Part shown: piece by piece, positions 56,923 through 64,000 of the stretch | How the letters are laid out: every line of letters begins with the position of its first letter | Position numbering within the stretch: the first letter of the stretch is position 1 | Assembly: GCA_003249035.1 (NCBI GenBank) | Contig: QBMK01000020.1 | Coordinates: 1 to 64,000, forward strand | Source: Pseudanabaena sp. | GTDB taxonomy: Bacteria > Cyanobacteriota > Cyanobacteriia > Pseudanabaenales > Pseudanabaenaceae | Reading direction: 5' to 3' | DNA: 64,000 bases | The notes under the pieces: model-generated | What the model was told of the DNA's origin: nothing | The model's database searches: none | The model's input: the letters and a program-made list of their open reading frames with translations, nothing else | Translations under genes and position numbers: made by a program

Positions 56923-57864
56923 CTATTTCAAGATTTGTTCATCTGTGGAAAAATCAATGTCTGCTTGCTGGCGATTGGAAGGAAGATAGTCTTGCTCAAA
57001 AGAGGTTTTCAATCCAGATAATAAATCGTATTGGGGATTCCACTTTAAATCTTGATTGGCTTTGGTGACTGAAGCGAAGAAATGTTGCAAGCGGAATGGG
57101 AATGCTTTCTTTTTGCCAAAGTCAAAATCTTTCGGATTGTAATAGACAAAGTTGAGTTGGCTAGGATCTTTACCTGCGGCGATCGCACATTGTTGGGATA
57201 GTCCAATGAATGTGACATAGCGCGTATCAGAAACATTATAAATTTCACCGATCGCCTTTTGATTGCCTATAACTGATGCCATTGCAGAAGCGAGATCTTC
57301 AACATGACCGATTTGGGTAATGAATTTGCCATTGCCAGGAATCGGAATCGGGCGATCGCGTACAATCCGATCAAAAAACCAAGCTTCTACATCGTTATAG
57401 TTTCTTGGTCCGTAGATATAGGTGGGACGGATGGATGTGTAAGGGAACCCAGATTCAGCGCGGATTTGCTGTAAATAAGCTTCAGTATCTAGCTTGCCTT
57501 TATGACGACTTTTGGGATCGATGGCATCGGATTCGTGGTAGGGCAAAATATCGCTATTTAGATATACACCTGCGGAACTCATATATACAAAATGCAGGAG
57601 GCGATCGCGAAATATTTCGACTAGCGGCTGGGTATCGCTCAGCTCCCGCCCATTGTTATCGAAAATTGCTTCAAAGGATTCGCCGCTAAGTTGGTCTCGT
57701 AATTGTTGCGGATCGGTGCGATCGCCAATAATTGTACGCAGACCAGCCACGGGTGATGGCTTCTTACCGCGATTAAATAAAGTTACTTCATGTCCCTGTG
57801 ATACCAACAATTTGACCAGAGGCACACCAATAAATCTTGTGCCGCCCATTACTAAAATTTTCAT
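56923..57864 (-). CDS. NAD-dependent epimerase-like protein, CSP41 type
   Basis: A 313-residue extended SDR protein. MGGTRFIGVPLVKLLVSQGH is the Rossmann start with GGTRFIG. The rest resembles the chloroplast stem-loop binding protein CSP41: YMSSAGVYLNSD (in place of the YxxxK region), RPTYIYGPRNYNDVEAWFFD, and IPGNGKFITQIGHVEDLA. In plants CSP41 binds rRNA and mRNA; cyanobacterial forms may be RNA-binding or true epimerases. The catalytic Tyr-x-x-x-Lys is unclear. Its gene follows dispersed repeat B on the convergent side. Confidence 0.85.
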   Translation of the reverse strand: MKILVMGGTRFIGVPLVKLLVSQGHEVTLFNRGKKPSPVAGLRTIIGDRTDPQQLRDQLSGESFEAIFDNNGRELSDTQPLVEIFRDRLLHFVYMSSAGVYLNSDILPYHESDAIDPKSRHKGKLDTEAYLQQIRAESGFPYTSIRPTYIYGPRNYNDVEAWFFDRIVRDRPIPIPGNGKFITQIGHVEDLASAMASVIGNQKAIGEIYNVSDTRYVTFIGLSQQCAIAAGKDPSQLNFVYYNPKDFDFGKKKAFPFRLQHFFASVTKANQDLKWNPQYDLLSGLKTSFEQDYLPSNRQQADIDFSTDEQILK

Positions 57865-57904
57865 TTTTTAACTAATTTTTATTGTATTTACTAAGTAGCT
57901 AGAA

Positions 57905-57953
57905 AAACCAAAATATGTACCGCCCGCGCAGCGGGCGGTACATATTTTGGTTT
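57905..57953. other. Palindrome between divergent genes
   Basis: Perfect 23-base arms (57905-57927, 57931-57953) around the centre gca. Both neighbours start away from it, so termination would concern an unknown transcript, or the palindrome has another role. Confidence 0.7.
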
Positions 57954-58054
57954 ACTTAATCTCAGAATATAGCGTTTTGCGCTGTAGATTCTGCTATGAC
58001 GTTAGTATTAAATGGTGCTGTTTGTATTGCTAATCTAAGCAAGTAATCGGAATT

Positions 58055-59902
58055 ATGCGGCGACTGATCGGAATTTTTGTGATTGGGCTGTTGAGCTTTG
58101 TCTTTGCAATGGCTACTGGCGCTCAGAGCTTTATACCTCCTTCGCAGCTGCATCTTACCTATCCACCGTTGCAACATACGACCACTAGCGATCGCCTATT
58201 TTTTATTGGTACTGCGCCCAAAGATGGCAATGTCAATATCAATGGCAAACTCATATCGCGAAGTGATGCTGGACATTTTGCGCCGAGTCTGCCGCTTAAA
58301 TTGGGTGAAAATAATTTTGCGATCAAGTACGTTAATGGGGCAGGCGATCGCAGTAGTGAGCGCCAAATTAATGTCAAAGTTCTGCGGGATTCACCAATTA
58401 CATTGCCACCAAAAGATATTGGGTTTATCAAAGAATCTTTATTCCCCACTGTGGATATAGCGCGACAACCCAATGAAAGAATCTGCTTCGATGCGATCGC
58501 CACACCTAATGCAACAGTTTTAGTGAGAATTGGAGATCGTGAAATCCCCCTATTACCACGTCGTAACAATATCCAATTACCCCCAAATTCTTCAGTGCTG
58601 ACAGGCAACATCGAAGCCACAGCAGAATCTCCTTCAGGATATTTTCGCGGATGTACTACTTTTGAAATAGCTAGCCAACTTAGTCAGCCTGAATATGAAA
58701 TGCGATTGGGCGATCGTATTGTCAAACAAAAAGCCGTTGGCAAAGTGGAGATTCTCTCTCCAAATAATATCCAAGTTGCTGAAGTAATTGCGAGCACTGC
58801 TGATGCTAGAACTGGAGCAAGTACTGATTTCTCTAGGATCACGCCTTTGCCTAAAGGAGTTAAAGCTTTGGTCACAGGTAAACAAGGTGATTGGCTTCGG
58901 CTTGACTATGGCGGCTGGGTGAGAAAGAGTATGACTAAGCTTGAAGAAACTGAGAACACTCCACACTCAATTGTGCGAAGCATTAAGACTAAGCGAGTTG
59001 TCAATAACGCCAGTAAAAATGACAATCATAATAATGTGTGGACTGAGGTGACAATTCCGCTAGAAGTGCCTGTACCACTGGCAATTACCCAAGGCGATCG
59101 ATTACTTTCTCTTACCCTCTACAATGTGACCGCACAAACTAATACGATTTCAATCGACTCAGACTCAATTATTAATAAGCTGGACTGGGCACAAACTGAA
59201 CCAGACAAGGTGACATATACGATTAGTCTCAAACCAAAACAGCAATGGGGTTATAAAGTTCGCTACCAAGGTTCAAATCTGATTTTATCCCTCAAACATC
59301 CGCCCCTTATTGCGCCCAAGGCAGCAGAAAATTCTCAGCCACTTCAAGGTGTGAAGATTCTTATTGATGCAGGACATGGAAGTAAAGAAGACTTAGGATC
59401 GCGAGGTCCCACAGGCTACCCCGAAAAAGATGTCACCCTGATCACCTCAAAGCTATTCCAAACTGAGCTACAAAATCGCGGTGCTATGGTCATAATGACC
59501 CGCACTGACGACTCAGATATTCTTTTGGAGCCCAGGGTCGATAAAATTAATCAAGAAGAGCCAACTCTAGCGATTAGTATTCACTACAATGCTTTGCCTG
59601 ATAATGGGGATGCAATTAATACGTCAGGGATGGGAAGCTTTTGGTACAATCCACAAGCTGAAGACTTTGCAAAGTTTATTAATACCTATGTCGTGAAAAA
59701 GCTGAATCGTGCAGATTATGGAGTTTATTGGAATAATCTTGCCCTCGCCCGTCCCACAACTGCTCCATCCGTACTTTTGGAATTAGGTTTTATGATCAAT
59801 CCTGTCGAGTTTGAATGGATTATCGATCCGCAACAGCAAAAGTTACTAGCTAAAACCCTTGCCGATGGCGTTACCGAATGGATTTTGAATGCAGTTAAGT
59901 GA
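58055..59902 (+). CDS. N-acetylmuramoyl-L-alanine amidase
   Basis: A 615-residue exported enzyme. Signal peptide about residues 1-23 (LIGIFVIGLLSFVFAMATGA). An Ig-like or AMIN-like N-terminal part binds envelope. SH3b domain around residue 250-300 (ASTADARTGASTDFS, VTGKQGDWLRLDYGGWV). Amidase_3 at 430-610 cleaves the amide between MurNAc and stem peptide: zinc ligands in ILIDAGHGSKEDLG, GPTGYPEKDVTL and AISIHYNALPD, catalytic Glu in VLLELGFMINP. It acts in the periplasm at septa. Confidence 0.92.
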   Translation: MRRLIGIFVIGLLSFVFAMATGAQSFIPPSQLHLTYPPLQHTTTSDRLFFIGTAPKDGNVNINGKLISRSDAGHFAPSLPLKLGENNFAIKYVNGAGDRSSERQINVKVLRDSPITLPPKDIGFIKESLFPTVDIARQPNERICFDAIATPNATVLVRIGDREIPLLPRRNNIQLPPNSSVLTGNIEATAESPSGYFRGCTTFEIASQLSQPEYEMRLGDRIVKQKAVGKVEILSPNNIQVAEVIASTADARTGASTDFSRITPLPKGVKALVTGKQGDWLRLDYGGWVRKSMTKLEETENTPHSIVRSIKTKRVVNNASKNDNHNNVWTEVTIPLEVPVPLAITQGDRLLSLTLYNVTAQTNTISIDSDSIINKLDWAQTEPDKVTYTISLKPKQQWGYKVRYQGSNLILSLKHPPLIAPKAAENSQPLQGVKILIDAGHGSKEDLGSRGPTGYPEKDVTLITSKLFQTELQNRGAMVIMTRTDDSDILLEPRVDKINQEEPTLAISIHYNALPDNGDAINTSGMGSFWYNPQAEDFAKFINTYVVKKLNRADYGVYWNNLALARPTTAPSVLLELGFMINPVEFEWIIDPQQQKLLAKTLADGVTEWILNAVK

Positions 59903-60845
59903 TCCAAACCAATTTTGGTCTAGCTTCCATTTTGGCGAACTGATCAATGCTTATATCCCTCTGATGGTATGGACAGGGGTTGGCTTAGTAGCGTCTAGAT
60001 TTGCGCCGCTCCATACCTCCAAATTTATGGGCATCACTCTTTACTGGGTGGGAGTGCCATTGCAACTATTTGTCCTCGCTAGACATACAGAATTTTCAGA
60101 TACGCCCTACATTCCCTATGTGGCGATCGCAACTTTGATTCTCAGTTGGCTATTGGCTCTAGTCGGTTGGCAGTTTGCAAAACAGGAAGATAGCGATCGC
60201 TCTAGTTTGGGGAGCTTTATTTTGGCAACCATGCTGGGCAACACGGGCTTTGTGGGCTTGACTTTAACCAGTTCTTTGGCAAGTTCTACCTATGCTGATT
60301 GGGCAGTTTTATACAGCATCGCCAGTAACGTCGCTGGTAATTATGGCATTGCCGTTTTTATTGCTAGTTACTTTGGCAAAAGTGATGTGAAGCCGCCTTG
60401 GTGGAAGTTGCTACTGGATGTGGCGACTGTGCCGAGTCTATGGGCTTTTGCGATCGGTTGGTATACGCGCCCGATCGGGTTACCTGATGCGATCGAGTCG
60501 GGATTGGACATAGGCGTATGGGTAACGATCGCCTTTGCGTTGTCATTGGTGGGTTTAAGACTAGGTAAAATCGAAAAATGGGACAGCCTCAAACCTGCGG
60601 CGATCGCGGCTTTTTTGCGCGTGGGAATCGTACCTTTAGCGATCGGGCTGGGAGCCACGATGTTTGGACTCCGCAATGATCCGCGTCTGATTCTCACGCT
60701 GATGTCGGGGACTCCGACAGGTTTATCGGTGCTAATTCTTGCTGAAGTCTATAACCTTGATCGCGATTTATTAATCAGCACGATCGCCTTCTCTTTTATC
60801 GGACTAATTTTTATGCTACCGATCTGGATCGTATTTTTTGGCTAA
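59889..60845 (+). CDS. AEC family transporter
   Basis: A 318-residue membrane protein with about ten helices, of the auxin efflux carrier family. Landmarks: LINAYIPLMVWTGVGL near the start, ATMLGNTGFVGLTLT with the family's conserved GNxGF, and LMSGTPTGLSVLILAE in the C-terminal half. Overlaps the amidase stop by 14 bases, so they are co-translated. Function may be export of organic acids or amino acids; substrate unknown. Confidence 0.88.
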   Translation: MQLSDPNQFWSSFHFGELINAYIPLMVWTGVGLVASRFAPLHTSKFMGITLYWVGVPLQLFVLARHTEFSDTPYIPYVAIATLILSWLLALVGWQFAKQEDSDRSSLGSFILATMLGNTGFVGLTLTSSLASSTYADWAVLYSIASNVAGNYGIAVFIASYFGKSDVKPPWWKLLLDVATVPSLWAFAIGWYTRPIGLPDAIESGLDIGVWVTIAFALSLVGLRLGKIEKWDSLKPAAIAAFLRVGIVPLAIGLGATMFGLRNDPRLILTLMSGTPTGLSVLILAEVYNLDRDLLISTIAFSFIGLIFMLPIWIVFFG

Positions 60846-60924
60846 AGAACATAAGAGTTATTCAATTCAATAGGGAGCCGATTTTACGGTGAATCCCTAA
60901 TGCTCAATGGGTAAGATTCAGTTA

Positions 60925-61560
60925 CTACTGATTTGCTATCCCCGTCTGCAAAGTCTTGAGAACTGATGACATATCACTGTTCAAAATTGCGTTTACATTT
61001 AGCCATAAACCCAGAAACTCTTGGCTACGGATAATTCCTGATTGATCAGGTTCTAATCTACTATATTTGCCATTTTCGAGAATGAACCAATCGATTTGAC
61101 GATCTAATGTTCGCCAGACGATGTATTCCTTTACGCCGTTATGTTCGTATGTACGTTTTTTGCTGTGTAGATCGTAAGAAACTGTACTAGCAGCAATTTC
61201 AGCAATCAGTTCGGGTGCACCTGAAATATAACCATCATCATCGATTTTTGCCTTTCCATCAATACGGAATAGTACAGCATCGGGTTGAGGTTCGTTGTCG
61301 TCATCGAGTCGGACTGTTGGCTCGATACCAACTTCTAGCCCCTCGACCATTGATTGATAGGTAACTAACCAGCCAATGATTTGGCTATGGGGCTTACCAT
61401 GAGATGTAAAGCGTAGGGGAGATGCCACGTGTACGATGCCTTCGATTAGTTCTGCTTTTTTGATATTAGATGCTGTATAACGCCGCTCAAATTCATCTCG
61501 ATTGAGGCGATCGCCATTTTCGAGAATGGTTAGTGGTGATGAAGAGTTGGCAATAACCAT
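60925..61560 (-). CDS. Uma2 family (DUF820) putative endonuclease
   Basis: A 211-residue PD-(D/E)XK-fold protein. LTILENGDRLNRDEFERRY start, ELIEGIVHVASP, EPQPDAVLFRI (D of motif II), PELIAEIAAST and SKKRTYEHNGVKEYIVW (E...K) form the pattern. Uma2 proteins are extremely numerous in cyanobacteria, with no known target. Complete. Confidence 0.85.
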   Translation of the reverse strand: MVIANSSSPLTILENGDRLNRDEFERRYTASNIKKAELIEGIVHVASPLRFTSHGKPHSQIIGWLVTYQSMVEGLEVGIEPTVRLDDDNEPQPDAVLFRIDGKAKIDDDGYISGAPELIAEIAASTVSYDLHSKKRTYEHNGVKEYIVWRTLDRQIDWFILENGKYSRLEPDQSGIIRSQEFLGLWLNVNAILNSDMSSVLKTLQTGIANQ

Positions 61561-61676
61561 AGCTTTTAGAAGTTGTGCTTTTGAATATTTTAGCAGTCTT
61601 GGCTTTGGTTAGAGGTTTAGAGTTCTGACTTGTTGGGTGTTTTTGGAATTTACTATACAAATAGATATTAAAACCC

Positions 61677-61719
61677 AAGAATTAGTATTGCGGTGAGAAG
61701 CGCCACAACACTAATTCTT
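61677..61719. other. Hairpin between the Uma2 gene and its neighbour
   Basis: aagaattagt (61677-61686) pairs with actaattctt (61710-61719) around a 23-base interior with weaker pairing. Terminator-like but uncertain. Confidence 0.45.
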
Positions 61720-61749
61720 CGTGGGAAGGGATTACAAGTTGATAACTAT

Positions 61750-61989
61750 TTAATCCTCTTTACGATCGCCTCTTTTCTCATTACCATTTTTTCGTGGTGC
61801 GATCGCTTGAATTAGTTTTGTAGCAGCATCGATTGTTTGGGCGGTATGCTTTAGAAGCATGGTAATCGCTAAAACCCAAGCCAATGGATTGGTGGGATCG
61901 ATCGCGAAATTAGGAAATTCAAGGTTTGAAGGTGCGGGATATGCGGGGTGGATGGTTTGAATTGCCTTGCCTTCTGTGTGATTCATCAT
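61750..61989 (-). CDS. Small hypothetical protein
   Basis: A 79-residue protein with Pro/Asn-rich N-terminus (HPAYPAPSNLEFPNFAIDP), a helix LAWVLAITMLLKHTAQTIDA (semi-hydrophobic) and a charged tail NGNEKRGDRKED. Not recognised. It lies before the NB-ARC gene in opposite direction and could be an accessory, but evidence is thin. Confidence 0.45.
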   Translation of the reverse strand: MMNHTEGKAIQTIHPAYPAPSNLEFPNFAIDPTNPLAWVLAITMLLKHTAQTIDAATKLIQAIAPRKNGNEKRGDRKED

Positions 61990-62123
61990 GATTGAGTTAC
62001 CTCATATTGCTTTGATGAATAAAGCTTATGGCTGCTAACTTGGGCGGAGATCCCCTGAAAGTTGCGCGAGGTAGAAAAATTGGTACATACTATGTAGAAC
62101 TTTAGTAGATAGCCCACTACTTG

Positions 62124-64000
62124 ATGGATTGGAAATCTTTTCTTGAAGATATGAGCGATCGCTTACGACTGACTCCAGAGCAGCGTAGGGTCTTTTTAGA
62201 GCGACTAGACGATGAGAATTTTGAAGAGAGTGAAGCTAAGATTGCGGATCAACTCAACATTGGTGTATCAGCTCTAAAGAAACACATGAGCGAAATTTAC
62301 GATCGCGCAGGTCAAGAGTTTCCGTCATTAGCAAAGATTGCGGGTCGTGGAAAGCTAAGAGAGCTAAGGGCTTGTCTAAAGGAATCCTGCAAACAAGCTG
62401 CCTCAAACCAAAAGATCGAGGTGGAAATCAATCCCAAAGTCCCGCCAGAGTTAGAAGGCTTAGAGAGCAAGAGCAGTCTGCAACCTATCCGAAAATCACC
62501 ACTCAAAGTAGGTGCGCCGCTTCCAAGGGTGCGGTTGCCAGAAAACTATGTCGAGCGACCAAATGCATTGAATGCGGTAAAGACAAAACTCTTGGCGGTA
62601 GACGAGCGGACGTTGGTGGTTAGCGCGATCGCGGGTTTGGGAGGATTGGGTAAGTCGGTCTTAGCGGCGGCGTTGGTTCAGGATCTAGAGGTACAGGCGC
62701 GGTTTGCGGATGGGATTTTGTGGGTGACTTTGGGGCAGAGTCCCGATTTACAGACTTTGTTGGGGGATTGGATCAGGGAGTTGGATAAGTCGCGGGAAGC
62801 TTTTAGCGCCAATACTCTAGAGTCAGCATCGCGGTATTTGCACAATCTGCTGGCGGAGCGGCAAATGTTGCTGGTGGTGGATGATGTCTGGAATGCTGCC
62901 CATGCTGAATGGTTTCGGGTCGGGGGTGAGGGCTGTCGGGTATTGGTGACGACGCGAGAGGCGCAGATCGAGGGGGCGGACACTTACTCCTTAGCTTTGA
63001 TGTCAGAGGCTGAGGCGATCGCACTGGTGAGGCAAAAGTTAGGAACTAAGTGGCGATTGGCGCAGGAGGTGGAGGTCAAAGCCTTTGCTAAGTTATTGGG
63101 CTATTTGCCCTTGGCGTTAGATTTAGCGACAAATCAGGTGCGTGATGGTTTGAGTTGGGAGGAGTTGAGATCGGAGTTTGAGGCAGAGCGGCGCTCGGTG
63201 GCATCGGGGAAAGGAAGGCGATCGCGGGCGCTAAACCTGTTGGACTCTTCTGAGAAATGGGATGATTTGGATGAGAATTCCCAGCGTAAATATAGCTTGC
63301 AAGCTTGTTTTAATTTGAGTTTAAAGCGGCTAACTCATGAGCAATTGCAACAATTTGCTTGGTTGGGGGTGCTACCAGAGGATGTGAATCTCAATAGTCG
63401 CATGGCAGAGGTGCTATGGGATTTAAAGCCGTTGCAGGCAAAGCGGGTGTTGATATTGTTACGCAGTCGCTCGTTTCTGACGGATGGGGTGGCGACGATC
63501 GCAGAGGAGCAGACCTATCGGGTACATGACCTCATGCATGATATGGCGCGTAGCCTGATCGAAGAGGGGATTCTTAGCTCTGAGGCTGTTGCGCCTTTAG
63601 AGCTTGCCCATCGGCAATTTCTGGAACGATATCGAGAACGCGCATCAAATCACCGTTGGGATGGATTGCCTAAGGATGGCTATATTCATCGTCATTTAAC
63701 TTGGCATCTGGAACAGGCAAATTGGGGTGATGAACTCCATGCCCTGATGTCGATGAGCGCTGCTCAAGGGCGAAATGCTTGGTTTGAGGCTTGCGATCGC
63801 CTTGGGCAACCTGCGATTTTTGTGGATGATGTGGCGCGGGGCTGGAAAATTGCAGATCGGGGTTACGAAGGCGATCGGGCTGGGGCGATCGTCTTGCAAT
63901 GTCGGTATGCGCTGATTACGGCGACGTTGAATAGTTTGGTGGAGAATTTGCCGATTGGCATGATGGCGGAGTTTGTCAAGCATGGCTTTTGGACGGTGGA
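62124..64000 (+). CDS. NB-ARC STAND ATPase with N-terminal HTH-like domain (cut by window end)
   Basis: An open frame from ATG 62124 (or TTG 62121; a stop lies at 62106) to the window end, at least 625 codons. Residues 1-70 form a helical, HTH-like domain (LTPEQRRVFLERLDDENFEE, IADQLNIGVSALKKHMSEIY) of the kind that starts many cyanobacterial STAND proteins. The NB-ARC core has Walker A GLGGLGKSVLAAAL, Walker B LLVVDDVWN, RVLVTTREAQ, the GLPL-like GYLPLALDLA, and the MHD-like RVHDLMHDMA. The part after about residue 500 would be a repeat or effector region; its end (WD40, TPR or effector) is outside. Such proteins are immune sensors that oligomerise when triggered. Confidence 0.9.
   Translation, partial: MDWKSFLEDMSDRLRLTPEQRRVFLERLDDENFEESEAKIADQLNIGVSALKKHMSEIYDRAGQEFPSLAKIAGRGKLRELRACLKESCKQAASNQKIEVEINPKVPPELEGLESKSSLQPIRKSPLKVGAPLPRVRLPENYVERPNALNAVKTKLLAVDERTLVVSAIAGLGGLGKSVLAAALVQDLEVQARFADGILWVTLGQSPDLQTLLGDWIRELDKSREAFSANTLESASRYLHNLLAERQMLLVVDDVWNAAHAEWFRVGGEGCRVLVTTREAQIEGADTYSLALMSEAEAIALVRQKLGTKWRLAQEVEVKAFAKLLGYLPLALDLATNQVRDGLSWEELRSEFEAERRSVASGKGRRSRALNLLDSSEKWDDLDENSQRKYSLQACFNLSLKRLTHEQLQQFAWLGVLPEDVNLNSRMAEVLWDLKPLQAKRVLILLRSRSFLTDGVATIAEEQTYRVHDLMHDMARSLIEEGILSSEAVAPLELAHRQFLERYRERASNHRWDGLPKDGYIHRHLTWHLEQANWGDELHALMSMSAAQGRNAWFEACDRLGQPAIFVDDVARGWKIADRGYEGDRAGAIVLQCRYALITATLNSLVENLPIGMMAEFVKHGFWTV

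Noticed and set aside
62372-62623. Plus-strand frame in another phase within the NB-ARC gene
   Set aside because: It is overlapped by a continuous frame with all NB-ARC motifs.

Overview
The window is a contiguous piece of a cyanobacterial chromosome. It carries psbU (photosystem II), ndhD, the dark-operative protochlorophyllide reductase operon chlN-chlB-chlL, hemF, a CSP41-like protein, small proteins of cyanobacterial type, and very many copies of the HIP1 octamer GCGATCGC. The gene style (short overlapping operons, very many toxin-antitoxin and DUF29/DUF433/Uma2 genes, long palindromes at gene ends) suggests a filamentous freshwater form such as Pseudanabaena. That placement is inference, not shown by a marker gene.

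Layout. 1-1.3 kb: accessory junk and defence, namely a possible transposase tail, the C-terminal stub of an Eco57I-like methylase, and a DUF433-DUF433-DUF5615 toxin-antitoxin set flanked by direct repeats. 1.3-9 kb: CHAT protease, stand-alone PCP_red protein, murQ, DUF3067, a multi-GAF histidine-kinase-like sensor, pheS. 9-18 kb: LysM/M23 envelope protein, a 1-kb non-coding gap, GH57 branching enzyme, a 51-residue protein, tldD, tRNA-Gly, flavin reductase, RDD protein. 17.9-26.7 kb is the densest accessory region: DUF29, coaX, a PD-(D/E)XK nuclease-ParA fusion and ParB-like partner in one overlapping operon, sdhB, an EACC1-caspase conflict pair whose caspase ends in two ribosomal-L12-like domains, then several toxin-antitoxin genes and a decayed PIN copy. 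26.8-45 kb is mostly housekeeping: pyrG, a PLP decarboxylase, a cobalamin riboswitch before an unknown gene, a desaturase, a seven-bladed propeller protein, a cyclic-nucleotide-type MscS channel, trpE, an HNH pair, ndhD, psbU, ftsY, an RsbU-type phosphatase, initiator tRNA and a probable 6S RNA. 46-52.6 kb: chlNBL, hicBA, a GNAT enzyme and hemF. 52.6-64 kb: an AT-rich GT-C glycosyltransferase, livF/natE, AI-2E exporter, CSP41-like epimerase, cell-wall amidase, AEC carrier, Uma2, and an NB-ARC STAND ATPase cut by the window end.

Working together: chlN, chlB and chlL form the light-independent protochlorophyllide reductase and hemF supplies an earlier step of the same tetrapyrrole pathway. murQ, the amidase and the LysM/M23 protein concern peptidoglycan. 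The nuclease-ParA/ParB operon, EACC1-caspase pair, CHAT protein and NB-ARC protein are the best candidates for defence or programmed-death systems. Two features run across the window: gene ends carry perfect palindromes of 16-29 bp per arm around a 3-base centre, different in sequence at each site, and a roughly 105-bp double-hairpin dispersed repeat occurs twice in opposite orientation.
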